A DNA stretch of 64,000 nt from an uncultured Saprospirales bacterium (lineage in GTDB: Bacteria; Bacteroidota; Bacteroidia; Chitinophagales; Saprospiraceae). The stretch is from assembly GCA_937864265.1 (NCBI GenBank), contig CALMIR010000143.1, forward strand, positions 81,059-145,058. The letters run 5' to 3'. This document shows positions 50,308-59,452 of the stretch, in pieces. Numbering within the stretch: the first letter of the stretch is position 1; the number at the start of each line of letters is the position of its first letter. The notes beneath the pieces were generated by a model. It made no database searches. It was not told where the DNA came from and was given only the letters and a program-made list of their open reading frames with translations. The position numbers were made by a program, and so were the translations under genes.

Positions 50308-51294
50308 ATGAGTCATTACATCAATCGACTAAAAGCGCTTTGGTTTCCCGAACGCTACCACGGCTGGGGGAAAAAGGAGGGTTATTTTGAAGGCTGGTAT
50401 TTTAAATTGGTTGATCCCAATGAGCAGTATGCCTTCGCGGTCATTCCCGGCATATCGCTGGGCATAGATGGTCGCCATCATGCCTTCATACAAGTACTGG
50501 ATGGCAAGAAATGCACCGCTACTTATTACGATTTTCCGGTGGAAGCCTTTCAGCCCAATCCCGACGCTTTTGAATTGCAACTGGGTGATAACTTTTTTTC
50601 TACCCATAAGCTTCGCCTGAATCTGGCACAACTAAAAGGCGAAATAACCATGCCACTCACCACACCCTGGCCCAAATCGCTGGGAGCACCCGGCATCATG
50701 GGCTGGTTTTCCTTTATGCCTTTCATGGAGTGTTACCATGGTGTAGTAAGTGTGTATCACGATTTACAGGGGCAACTCGAAGTGGATGGCCAGCCCATCG
50801 ATTTCACCTATGGCAAAGGCTATACGGAAAAAGACTGGGGCGTATCCTTCCCTTCGGCGTGGATTTGGACGCAGACCAACCATTTCGATGCAGACAAGCC
50901 CATATCTTTGATGGCGTCGGTGGCTCATATTCCCTGGCTGGGGAGTTATTTTATTGGCTATATCGTAGGCTTGCTTTGGGAGGGAAAAATATACCGATTT
51001 GCCACTTATACCGGCGCTAAAATGAAGGCCGAATTGGGCGATCAGTCTGTATTGTTATCTTTTAAGGATCGCCGTTATCGTTTGGAGATAGTGGCGCATA
51101 AAGCGGGCGGTGGCGATTTGGTCGCCCCAATTTCGGGAAACATGACCGGTAAAGTCAATGAGAGCATGCAATCCACCCTGACGGTACGTTTTTTTGAAAA
51201 CGACCAATTGCGCTTCGAAGGGATTGGTCGAAATGCTGGTTTGGAAATAGCAGGCCAGGTAGAACACCTTTTGACGAAAAACTGGCGGCGTTGA
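50308..51294 (+). CDS. Tocopherol cyclase-like protein
   Basis: 328 aa, no signal peptide. GWGKKEGYFEGWYFKLVDPN, AFAVIPGISLG, GAPGIMGWFSFMPFMECYHG and YGKGYTEKDWGVSFPSAWIW are the conserved blocks of the tocopherol cyclase (VTE1) family, in which Trp/Tyr-rich pockets hold prenyl-quinol rings. In plants and cyanobacteria the enzyme closes the chroman ring; in heterotrophic bacteria homologues have no established substrate. No prenyltransferase or other tocopherol gene adjoins it. It is divergent from exbD across 122 bases. Confidence 0.88.
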   Translation: MSHYINRLKALWFPERYHGWGKKEGYFEGWYFKLVDPNEQYAFAVIPGISLGIDGRHHAFIQVLDGKKCTATYYDFPVEAFQPNPDAFELQLGDNFFSTHKLRLNLAQLKGEITMPLTTPWPKSLGAPGIMGWFSFMPFMECYHGVVSVYHDLQGQLEVDGQPIDFTYGKGYTEKDWGVSFPSAWIWTQTNHFDADKPISLMASVAHIPWLGSYFIGYIVGLLWEGKIYRFATYTGAKMKAELGDQSVLLSFKDRRYRLEIVAHKAGGGDLVAPISGNMTGKVNESMQSTLTVRFFENDQLRFEGIGRNAGLEIAGQVEHLLTKNWRR

Positions 51295-51348
51295 TCGAAA
51301 GGGTGAGATACCAAACAGCTTTTTAGCGTTTAAAGAACCAAGAAATAA

Positions 51349-51774
51349 ATGTTTGAGGCAGCACTTAGCTGTTCAAAGATCAATGACGACGATATGCAAA
51401 ATCCATTTAAAAAATTCATCCCTTTCTTTTCGGAAGGGCGGTTTTGGGAAAAAATAAAAGGGCAGGCCAAAAAAGCAGGCATTCGCACCGTGTATATGGC
51501 ACTGCTCTTATTTTATGCTTACCAACGCAGGGATACGCCTTACTGGGCCAAGCGCATCATCCTGGGCGTGCTCGGTTATTTGATAGCACCGATTGATGCC
51601 TTGCCCGACCTCAGCCCCTTTATTGGCTATACCGACGATATAGGCGTGCTGGCATTTGGTGTAGCGGCATTAACGGCGTACATCAACGACGATGTACGGC
51701 AAAAAGCAAAAGCGCAATTGCATAAATGGTTTGGCGATTTTGATGAAGAAGCCCTGGAGCAGCCGGTGGCGTAG
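51349..51774 (+). CDS. YkvA/DUF1232 family protein
   Basis: 141 aa from the ATG at 51349; an ATG at 51394 (126 aa) is equally plausible. The DUF1232 signature is ARRIILGVLGYLIAPIDALP-like: AKRIILGVLGYLIAPIDALP, then DLSPFIGYTDDIGVLAFG. The family has one or two hydrophobic segments and no defined function. It is preceded by basic helices (FWEKIKGQAKKAGIRTVYMA) and lies 54 bases after the tocopherol-cyclase-like gene. Confidence 0.88.
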   Translation: MFEAALSCSKINDDDMQNPFKKFIPFFSEGRFWEKIKGQAKKAGIRTVYMALLLFYAYQRRDTPYWAKRIILGVLGYLIAPIDALPDLSPFIGYTDDIGVLAFGVAALTAYINDDVRQKAKAQLHKWFGDFDEEALEQPVA

Positions 51775-51838
51775 CAAGGAGGGGAATAGCGGTCAAAACA
51801 GCAGAAAGTAAAAATATTTCAAATGTCAGGCTTTCTTC

Positions 51839-51846
51839 TATCTTTG
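51839..51846 (+). promoter_or_regulatory. Candidate -7 box (TATCTTTG) of the aminopeptidase P gene
   Basis: An exact TAnnTTTG match 56 bases before the ATG at 51903. No -33 TTTG evident. Confidence 0.5.
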
Positions 51847-51902
51847 AGCCATCTAAAACTGAAGCGTTAAGTTCCAACGACTTCTCTTTTAATAAAAAAA
51901 GC

Positions 51903-53204
51903 ATGCGATACGAACCAATTCCATCCGAACTTTTCCAACTCAACCGCCAGCGCTTTATGCGCAAAATGCAGCCTGACTCCATCGCCATTTTTCATTCCAA
52001 CGACCTGATGCCCCGCAGTGGCGATACTTTTTTCCCCTTTCGGCAAAATTCCGGCCTTTTTTACCTATCCGGCCTCGATCAGGAAGATACGGTGGTGGTG
52101 CTTTTCCCTGACTGCATCAAGGAAGGCTTTCAAGAATTGGCTTTTATCCGGCGCAGCGACGAGTTGACCATTACCTGGGAAGGTAAAAAATATAGCCGAG
52201 AAGAAGCTAGGGAAATATCCGGGATAGAGAAAATATTCTGGCTTGACGAGATGGAGCGCATCTTATCCGAGTTGATCCTTCTGTCCAAACGCATTTACCT
52301 CAACATCAACGAACACGACCGCTTTAGTTCGGAGGTGGTAAGTCGGGACTTGCGTTTTGCCCACCAATTGAAAGCCAAGTACCCGCTCCACAAATACCAT
52401 CGCGCGCAGCCCATCTTGAAGAAACTGACCGTCATAAAGTCACCGCTTGAAGTCGCGCTACTACAACATACGATCAACCTAACCGGTAAAGCTTTTCTCA
52501 AAGTACTGGAAGTAGCGAGGCCGGGCATGATGGAATATGAATTGGAAGCCGAAGTCATACGTGTGTTCATTCAAAATGGTGCCAATGGCCATGCCTATGA
52601 GCCAATCATAGCTTCAGGAGCCAATACCTGCATCCTACACTACGTGAAAAACAACAAACCATGCCTTCCAGGCGATTTGGTACTCATGGATTTTGGCGCT
52701 GAATACGCCAATTATGCTTCTGACCTGACCCGAACCATCCCCATCAGCGGGCAGTTCAATACCCGACAGCGAGCGGTGTATGATGCTGTGTTGCGCATTA
52801 TGCGCAATGCTATTCCCCTTCTCGTTCCAGGTACTACCCTCGACGAATACCACCGCGAAGTAGGCAAAATGGTCGAAAGCGAACTGATCCAGTTGGGATT
52901 GCTCAGCAAAACCGATGTAAAAAATCAGGACAAACAAACGCCAGCTTATAAAAAATACTTCATGCATGGTACCTCCCACCACTTGGGGCTGGATGTGCAC
53001 GATTTGTCCAATCGCTATGACCCTATACTGGCGGGCATGGTATTCACCTGCGAGCCGGGCATTTACATCCGCGAAGAGGGCTTAGGTATCCGTTTGGAAA
53101 ACAACATTCTTGTTACGGACAATGGCCCTGTTGATTTGATGGCCGATATTCCCATTGAAGCAGAAGCTATCGAAGAATTGATGAACGCCGAAGTGTGGAA
53201 CTGA
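51903..53204 (+). CDS. Xaa-Pro aminopeptidase (aminopeptidase P, M24B)
   Basis: 433 aa, cytoplasmic. It removes an N-terminal residue before proline. The N-terminal domain (about 1-170) has MQPDSIAIFHSNDLMPRSGD. The pita-bread catalytic domain has the five metal ligands in MDFGAEYANYASDLTRTIP (two Asp), HGTSHHLGLDVHD (His), TCEPGIYI (Glu) and GIRLENNILVT (Glu). The last 38 bases overlap, tail to tail, the 3' end of the convergent OYE-family gene. Confidence 0.95.
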   Translation: MRYEPIPSELFQLNRQRFMRKMQPDSIAIFHSNDLMPRSGDTFFPFRQNSGLFYLSGLDQEDTVVVLFPDCIKEGFQELAFIRRSDELTITWEGKKYSREEAREISGIEKIFWLDEMERILSELILLSKRIYLNINEHDRFSSEVVSRDLRFAHQLKAKYPLHKYHRAQPILKKLTVIKSPLEVALLQHTINLTGKAFLKVLEVARPGMMEYELEAEVIRVFIQNGANGHAYEPIIASGANTCILHYVKNNKPCLPGDLVLMDFGAEYANYASDLTRTIPISGQFNTRQRAVYDAVLRIMRNAIPLLVPGTTLDEYHREVGKMVESELIQLGLLSKTDVKNQDKQTPAYKKYFMHGTSHHLGLDVHDLSNRYDPILAGMVFTCEPGIYIREEGLGIRLENNILVTDNGPVDLMADIPIEAEAIEELMNAEVWN

Positions 53205-54429
53205 TCCGCTTGGACAAAGCTTTGCGTATCTCGTGAGCAATCAGGAAAAACACACTGCTTAGGGGATGTAGGTTAGAATGGACAGGCTTGCCTTGACCCA
53301 ATCGGATGATCTGCCGGGCATAATAGCCTGCTTCTGCGGCATCTTCCAGAAAAGGCAACCCCGTTCGCAAAATGCTGTTGGGTAATACAGGCAACTTGCC
53401 AGCCATAAATGCTGGAATGTCGGTATGTGCAACTATAAAAGGTCGGGCCATTCCGATAAAATCCAATTCTCCACGGCGCAACACCTCGTCAGCAAAAACA
53501 TAAGTGCGGAAACCTCCTGTAACCATCAAAGGCAAGGTACTAACAGCGCGTACTTTTTGGGCAAAATCTATGAAATAAGCCTCCCGCCGACGGGTACTTT
53601 CTCGCATATTGTCTTCATTGAGCAGGAAAAAAGCCACTTTTTCGTACGTGCCGCCAGAGATTTCCAGCAAATCTATTTTTTCATTGGAAAGCATGTGAAC
53701 AACTTCAAGGGCTTCCGCTTCTGAAAAGCCCCCTTTTTGAAAGTCGGCAGAATTAATCTTCACCGAAATGGGAAAATCAGCGCCCAAAGCCTGACGGACT
53801 TCCCTGACAATTCGCAAAAGCAACCGACTCCGGTTTTCAAGTGATCCGCCCCACTCATCGCTGCGCTGATTGGTAGCTGGAGACAAAAACTGGCTCAGCA
53901 AATAGCCATGAGCAGCATGGATTTGAACGCCAGTAAATCCGCCTTCGCGGCAAATAACAGCTGTTTGTACGAAAGACCGGATGATCTGCTCAATATCCTT
54001 GGTGCTCATGGCGCGCGGCATTCCGAACAGGCCAATTTTTTTTAGCTGTACTGCGGAAGGCGCTTTGGGATGCCAGTTGACAAAGCGGTTGGTTTGTCTG
54101 CCCGCGTGAGAGATTTGCGCCCAGAAATGCTGCCCATTTTTACGAGCTGCTGCCGTCCACGTCTTTAAGTAGGGAATCGCTGCCGCTGTATCAGCTACCA
54201 CATTCCCCGCCGATTCCAAGTGTCGGCGATCCACAAGGATATTGCCACTGATCATCAGCCCGGCACCTGCATCTGCCCACTGATCGTACAAACGAACGAT
54301 GGACGATGGAGGAAAAAAATCAGCTTTACTTAGGCGCTCTGTCGTGGCGGCCTTTACCAAACGGTTGGCCAATACGGCACCACAGGGTAATCGAAAAGGG
54401 GTTTGGAGTAGGTGGGTGTCCATTTTCAT
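53167..54429 (-). CDS. NADH:flavin oxidoreductase / old yellow enzyme family
   Basis: 420 aa from the ATG at 54429 (a second ATG at 54423). The FMN-binding TIM barrel begins TPFRLPCGAVLANRLVKAAT. Catalytic and flavin motifs include WAQISHAGRQTN, HAAHGYLLSQFLSPATNQRS-type GVQIHAAHGYLLSQFLSP, ISVKINSADFQKGG and VTGGFRTYVFADEVLRRGEL with the end motif FIGMARPFIVA. The family reduces enones, nitro-compounds or xenobiotics. Single-domain, without the iron-sulfur/NAD module of 2,4-dienoyl-CoA reductase. It overlaps the aminopeptidase P gene convergently. Confidence 0.93.
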   Translation of the reverse strand: MKMDTHLLQTPFRLPCGAVLANRLVKAATTERLSKADFFPPSSIVRLYDQWADAGAGLMISGNILVDRRHLESAGNVVADTAAAIPYLKTWTAAARKNGQHFWAQISHAGRQTNRFVNWHPKAPSAVQLKKIGLFGMPRAMSTKDIEQIIRSFVQTAVICREGGFTGVQIHAAHGYLLSQFLSPATNQRSDEWGGSLENRSRLLLRIVREVRQALGADFPISVKINSADFQKGGFSEAEALEVVHMLSNEKIDLLEISGGTYEKVAFFLLNEDNMRESTRRREAYFIDFAQKVRAVSTLPLMVTGGFRTYVFADEVLRRGELDFIGMARPFIVAHTDIPAFMAGKLPVLPNSILRTGLPFLEDAAEAGYYARQIIRLGQGKPVHSNLHPLSSVFFLIAHEIRKALSKRISSTLRRSSILR

Positions 54430-54460
54430 AAACAAGCCTTGGCTTGAAGTGGGTTCAAGC

Positions 54461-54468
54461 CAAATATA
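54461..54468 (-). promoter_or_regulatory. Candidate -7 box of the OYE-family gene with a 5' UTR hairpin
   Basis: CAAATATA on the plus strand reads TATATTTG on the minus strand. Directly downstream on that strand GGCTTGAA and TTCAAGCC (54441-54448 and 54454-54461) form an 8-bp hairpin before the ATG at 54429. Confidence 0.5.
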
Positions 54469-54514
54469 AGACCCATTTTCAGAAAGTTCTTTATATTGGC
54501 AGAAAAAAGAACAC

Positions 54515-57500
54515 ATGCGACCCTATTTACTACTCCTCTTGTGTCTAGCTCTTAGCTTCGGAATCTTAGCACAACCCATTGACCCGGATCATTTCAAATC
54601 GGTCAAAATCAGAAATGTAGGCCCTGCCGGCATGAGTGGCCGGGTGACCGCCATTGATGTGGTAAACAGCAGCCCGGATGTCATTTATATTGGCACCGCC
54701 TCCGGCGGCGTTTGGAAATCCACCAGTGGTGGTATTGACTGGACACCCGTTTTCGATGAACAAGCCCTGCAATCTATAGGTGCTTTGTGTATCAATCAGC
54801 GCAATCCCGATGAAATATGGGCCGGCACAGGTGAAGGCAACCCCCGCAACTCGATGAATAGTGGAGAAGGGATTTATAAATCGCTGGATGGCGGTAAGAC
54901 CTGGAAACTGATGGGGCTAAAAGCAACCCAAACCATCCACCGCATTATTATCCATCGCGACAACCCCGATATTGTTTATGTGGGGACCTTGGGTTCTGCT
55001 TGGGGGCCTAACCCCGATCGCGGCGTTTTCCGCACCAAAGACGGCGGCAAAAGCTGGGAAAAAATTCTTTTTGTCAATGATTCTATTGGATGCGCCGACT
55101 TGGTCGTTGATCCCAGTAATCCCAACAAACTCATCGCTGCCATGTGGGAATTTGGCCGCAAGCCCTGGACCTTCCAGTCTGGCGGTAAAGGCTCTGGCCT
55201 CTACATCAGCTACGATGGCGGGGAAACGTGGCAACAAAAAACAGCAAAAGACGGCTTGCCTGATGGTGATCTAGGTCGCATGGGTTTAGCAATAGCACCC
55301 TCTTCGCCCAATATCGTTTATGCCCTGATCGAAGCCAAAAAAGACGGCTTTTACAAATCCACCGATGGCGGAGTAAGTTGGAAACTGGTGAGCGACAAAA
55401 ACATCGGTAACCGCCCCTTTTACTACGCAGACATTTTTGTTGATCCGCTCAATGAAAACCGAATTTTCAATCTATGGTCTATGCTCTCTAAAAGCGAGGA
55501 CGGCGGCAATACCTTTGAGCTTTTCGGAAGAAACACCCACCCCGACCACCACGCTTTTTGGGTTCATCCACAGAATCCCAAATACATGATCGAAGGCAAT
55601 GACGGGGGCTTGAATATTTCCAGAGATGGCGGCAAAAGCTGGCAATTTGTGGACAAACTGCCACTAGCGCAATTTTACCACATCAGCTACGACATGGACA
55701 TCCCTTACCATATTGCAGGAGGTATGCAGGACAATGGCTCCTGGGTCGGCCCTTCTTCCTTGTGGAAATATGGGGGTATTCGCAACGCCGATTGGCAGGA
55801 AGTCTATTTTGGCGATGGTTTTGATGTGCTGTTTCACCCTGAAAGCAGCCGATATGTGTACGCCATGTCGCAGGGCGGCAATGTGAGTTTCATCGACCGA
55901 GAAACGGGCTTTTCCAATTTCATCAAACCCATACATCCAGATGGAATTGAGCTGCGCTACAATTGGAATGCCGCTATTGCGCAAAATCCCTTCCACAGCG
56001 ACGGCCTTTATTTTGGCAGCCAGTTTTTACACAAAAGTATGGACAAAGGTTTTAGTTGGGAAATCATTTCCCCCGACCTGACTTCTAACGATCCTGAAAA
56101 GCAAAAACAATCAGAGAGCGGAGGCCTCACCATCGATGATACCCGCGCAGAAAACCACACCACGATACTGGCGATAGCACCCAGTCCGGCCAACGAGCAA
56201 GTCATATGGGTAGGTACCGACGATGGCAACTTGCAACTGACCCGAGATGGAGGCAAAACCTGGACAAATGTAGCGAGCCAATTACCCGGTGTTAAACCTG
56301 GCAGTTGGATTCCTTATATTGAAGTGTCGCAACGCCGTGCGGCTGAAGCCTTTGTTGTGGTGAATGATTATCGGCGCAACGACTGGCGGCCTATGGTTTT
56401 TCAAACTACTGATTATGGCGCTACGTTTAAGCGCATTGTGGATGAAAAACAGGTGGACGGCTACGCCCTTTCCATTGTACAAGACCCCGATGCTCCTAAT
56501 TTGCTCTGGTTGGGTACTGACCATGGCCTGTGGCTAAGTTTGGATGGTGGCGCTAAATGGGATAAGTGGACACAAGGCTTTCCCTCTGCTCCAGTGGCCG
56601 ATCTGAAAATTCATCCCAGGGAAAAAGACCTTATCATCGGTACATTTGGGCGTGCGGCCTGGATATTAGACGATACCCGTCCTTTTCAGGAAATGGCCAG
56701 CACCAAAGGGACTGTATTGGAACAAACACTGCGGGTGTTTCCAGCGCCGGATGCCTATTTGGCTAATTTTCAATCCTACGATGGGTATCATTTCCCGGCA
56801 GATGCGGCGTTTAGCGGTGACAATCGTTCTCCGAACGCCATGATTAGCGTTTGGCTGAAGCCGGAAAAGGAAAAGGATAAAAAAGAGCAAGCGCAAGTAG
56901 AGAACAAAGACAAAAAGAAAGGTGGCAAAAAAACTCCAGTCGATGAAACAGAGGACAAACCAGCCAGCGACTCCTTGCAAAAACCCCTGCGAAGTGCCGA
57001 TAATTTCAAAATTGTCATCAAAAATGACCAAGGCGATACCATACGCAATTTCAGTCAGGAAGCCAAACCAGGCCTGAATCGCCTAAATTGGAATCTGCGC
57101 CGCAACGGAATTTCCTTTCCCAGTCGCAATGAGCGGAAAAAGGACGACGATCCGCCGACGGGGCGGAAGGTATTGCCGGGTGTCTATAACTTTATCGTAC
57201 AGTGCGGCGATTATAAAGATTCTACGCTGATTCAAGTCATGTCTGATCCGAGATTGAAAACATCCATGCAGGATATGCTGGCTGAAGAAGCCGCCTTTGA
57301 AGCCTATTATGCTTTGGTTGAAAAGGCAAGCGCTGGTTTTGAGGCCTTGCGGGAAGCCAAAAAGACCATCAACCGAGTGAACGAAACACTGGCTAATGCA
57401 CCCGATAGCCTTCAAAAAGATATGCGCAAACTGGGTAAAAGTCTGCAAGACAGCATCGCTCAATTGGAAGAGCTGTATATGTTACCTGCCGATTTTAAGG

Positions 57501-57745
57501 GGATTCGCCGCTCAACGGACAAGCTCAATAGTGCTTTTTACACCATAGACAATTATCTGGTGGCTGAAAAAGGAATAATTAGCCCTTCAGGGAACACCTT
57601 GTTGGAGCAAACGCGAACGCAAACCCAGGCCGTCCTGGACAAAGTCAATGCTTTTTTTGCCAATGACTTTGCTCCTTATCAACAAAAGGTGGAAAGCATA
57701 CCCATATCGTTGTTCAAACCTTTTGAGGCGATACGGGTAGATTAG
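54515..57745 (+). CDS. Large secreted BNR/sortilin-type beta-propeller protein
   Basis: 1076 aa with a signal peptide (LLLLLCLALSFGILAQ). Residues about 25-720 form propeller blades carrying many Asp-box motifs of the S-x-D-x-G-x-x-W type, e.g. STSGGIDWTP, SLDGGKTWKL, STDGGVSWKL, SRDGGKSWQF, LTRDGGKTWT, LSLDGGAKWD. This layout is seen in VPS10/sortilin and sialidase-like proteins of Bacteroidota, often annotated as glycosyl hydrolase without proof. A charged linker (EKEKDKKEQAQVENKDKKKG) leads to a strand domain (about 835-900, GDTIRNFSQEAKPGLNRLNW) and a helical C-terminus. No sialidase Arg triad could be confirmed. No type IX sorting domain is evident. Confidence 0.85.
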   Translation: MRPYLLLLLCLALSFGILAQPIDPDHFKSVKIRNVGPAGMSGRVTAIDVVNSSPDVIYIGTASGGVWKSTSGGIDWTPVFDEQALQSIGALCINQRNPDEIWAGTGEGNPRNSMNSGEGIYKSLDGGKTWKLMGLKATQTIHRIIIHRDNPDIVYVGTLGSAWGPNPDRGVFRTKDGGKSWEKILFVNDSIGCADLVVDPSNPNKLIAAMWEFGRKPWTFQSGGKGSGLYISYDGGETWQQKTAKDGLPDGDLGRMGLAIAPSSPNIVYALIEAKKDGFYKSTDGGVSWKLVSDKNIGNRPFYYADIFVDPLNENRIFNLWSMLSKSEDGGNTFELFGRNTHPDHHAFWVHPQNPKYMIEGNDGGLNISRDGGKSWQFVDKLPLAQFYHISYDMDIPYHIAGGMQDNGSWVGPSSLWKYGGIRNADWQEVYFGDGFDVLFHPESSRYVYAMSQGGNVSFIDRETGFSNFIKPIHPDGIELRYNWNAAIAQNPFHSDGLYFGSQFLHKSMDKGFSWEIISPDLTSNDPEKQKQSESGGLTIDDTRAENHTTILAIAPSPANEQVIWVGTDDGNLQLTRDGGKTWTNVASQLPGVKPGSWIPYIEVSQRRAAEAFVVVNDYRRNDWRPMVFQTTDYGATFKRIVDEKQVDGYALSIVQDPDAPNLLWLGTDHGLWLSLDGGAKWDKWTQGFPSAPVADLKIHPREKDLIIGTFGRAAWILDDTRPFQEMASTKGTVLEQTLRVFPAPDAYLANFQSYDGYHFPADAAFSGDNRSPNAMISVWLKPEKEKDKKEQAQVENKDKKKGGKKTPVDETEDKPASDSLQKPLRSADNFKIVIKNDQGDTIRNFSQEAKPGLNRLNWNLRRNGISFPSRNERKKDDDPPTGRKVLPGVYNFIVQCGDYKDSTLIQVMSDPRLKTSMQDMLAEEAAFEAYYALVEKASAGFEALREAKKTINRVNETLANAPDSLQKDMRKLGKSLQDSIAQLEELYMLPADFKGIRRSTDKLNSAFYTIDNYLVAEKGIISPSGNTLLEQTRTQTQAVLDKVNAFFANDFAPYQQKVESIPISLFKPFEAIRVD

Positions 57746-57747
57746 GT

Positions 57748-57782
57748 GGTGTAATGGATCAACTGATAAGTACTATTACACC
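57748..57782 (+). terminator. Hairpin after the propeller protein gene
   Basis: GGTGTAAT (57748-57755) and ATTACACC (57775-57782) form an 8-bp stem with a 19-base loop, 3 bases after the stop. No T-run. Confidence 0.45.
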
Positions 57783-57867
57783 CAAGTCCTTGCCTTTTTC
57801 TTAGCATGCGTTCTAAAGCAAGCATTCGGATGCTGTATGCAACCCGAAAAAGCCCTAAATTTACCCC

Positions 57868-59412
57868 ATGAAATACCCCATCGGCATACAAGACTTCCGG
57901 GAAATCCGCACAGACGGATATGTGTATGTGGACAAGACGCAGCACATACACCGCGTGTTGGATAGTGGGAAGTATTTCTTCCTCTCGCGCCCGCGTCGGT
58001 TTGGCAAATCTTTGTTATTAGCCACCATGAACGAGTTGTATTGCGGGAGCAAGGAGCTATTCGAGGGTCTTTGGGTTTATGACAAATGGGATTGGGAAGC
58101 GAATAAGCGGCCAGTGGTTTGGTTGAAGTTCGCCAGCCAGGGCATGAAAAGTATGGGTTTAGTGCCGGGTATTCACCACATGCTGGATGCGGAAGCGGCA
58201 CGGCTTGGTGTTATATTAGAAGCAGTCGATTACAGCCAGAAATTTAAGCAACTACTCCAGTTGGTGAGTCTGAAATATGACCGAAAAGTTGTTTTACTTG
58301 TGGACGAACACGACAAGCCCATCATCGATTTTCTGGACGATGTGCCGCAAGCCGAAACCAACCGCGATGTACTCAAAAGCTTCTACTCCATCCTCAAAGA
58401 CAGCGATGCGCTGCTGGAAAAAATCTTCATCACGGGTGTGTCCGCGTTCAGCAGAGTGAGCATCTTTTCAGATTTGAACCATTTGACTAACTTGACAATC
58501 AAGCAGGTAGCACATACCTTACTAGGCATAACCCAAGCGGAGTTGCAACGGTATTTTACATCGACTTTGCAAAGCATAGCCAATAAGAGAAAGCTGACGC
58601 TGGAAGAAATTAGCGATCAAACAGCACGCTGGTACAACGGCTACAGTTGGGGGGGCGAGGAGCGGGTCTATAACCCCTTTTCTCTATTGAGTTTTCTAAA
58701 CAGCGGGGAGTTCCATAATTTTTGGTTCGAAACGGGGACGCCCACTTTTTTGGTCAAGGAGATGAAGAAACAGCACTACTACAATGTGCAACGCACCCGC
58801 ACGACCGAAAACAGGCTCACCGCTTTCGATGTAGCGCAATTGAACCCCATAACGGTGCTGTTCCAGACAGGCTATCTCACCATCGTCGAGTACGTGCCAG
58901 AAGACCGCCTCTACACCTTGGACTACCCCAATATGGAAGTGCGCCAGTCGCTGGAGCAAAACCTGCTGTCGGACTACCTCAATTTTCCATTAGAAGATCC
59001 GCAGGTTCGCGTCGTCAACCTGCGCGATGCCCTGCGACATCAAGACCTCAATGAGGTGTTCGAGATACTCAATGCCACATTAGCAGGTATCCCCTACGAC
59101 TTGTGGCACAAGGAGGATGAGCATTTCTTTCATGCGCTTATCCACTTGACTTTTAGCCTGCTAGGTACCTATATCCGTTCAGAAGTACACACTGCTCGCG
59201 GTCGCTGCGATGCCCTCGTGGAGACAGCTGACCACATTTATGCCTTTGAGTTCAAATTGGATAAATCCGCTGCCGAAGCGCTCCAACAGATTCACGACAA
59301 GGGCTATCTGGCGCCTTATGCCGATTCCCATAAGAAAATCATCGCTGTGGGGGCCAACTTTTCTTCCGAAACGAAACAGATTGAGGGGTGGCTGGTGGAG
59401 CAGCAAGCTTAA
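57868..59412 (+). CDS. AAA-ATPase-like protein with C-terminal PD-(D/E)XK nuclease domain
   Basis: 514 aa. The N-terminus MKYPIGIQDFREIRTDGYVY, followed by Walker A RRFGKSLLL (Lys47, Ser48), and Walker B VVLLVDEHDKPIIDFLDD (about 142-159) are typical of PF09820 AAA-ATPase-like proteins. A C-terminal PDDEXK_9-like nuclease domain has RGRCDALVETADHIYAFEFK (Asp and Glu-x-Lys). Such genes occur in many copies per genome in Bacteroidota and are suspected mobile or defence-related elements; their function is not established. A weak promoter (TAAATTTA) lies just before the ATG. It is convergent with uvrC across 40 bases. Confidence 0.92.
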   Translation: MKYPIGIQDFREIRTDGYVYVDKTQHIHRVLDSGKYFFLSRPRRFGKSLLLATMNELYCGSKELFEGLWVYDKWDWEANKRPVVWLKFASQGMKSMGLVPGIHHMLDAEAARLGVILEAVDYSQKFKQLLQLVSLKYDRKVVLLVDEHDKPIIDFLDDVPQAETNRDVLKSFYSILKDSDALLEKIFITGVSAFSRVSIFSDLNHLTNLTIKQVAHTLLGITQAELQRYFTSTLQSIANKRKLTLEEISDQTARWYNGYSWGGEERVYNPFSLLSFLNSGEFHNFWFETGTPTFLVKEMKKQHYYNVQRTRTTENRLTAFDVAQLNPITVLFQTGYLTIVEYVPEDRLYTLDYPNMEVRQSLEQNLLSDYLNFPLEDPQVRVVNLRDALRHQDLNEVFEILNATLAGIPYDLWHKEDEHFFHALIHLTFSLLGTYIRSEVHTARGRCDALVETADHIYAFEFKLDKSAAEALQQIHDKGYLAPYADSHKKIIAVGANFSSETKQIEGWLVEQQA

Positions 59413-59452
59413 ATACCCGAAATAGCTTGCATTATTTAATCCATTATTAACC

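Noticed and set aside
54515..57745. Sialidase assignment of the propeller protein
   Set aside because: Asp boxes alone are not enough; the catalytic Arg triad and Tyr/Glu pair could not be identified.
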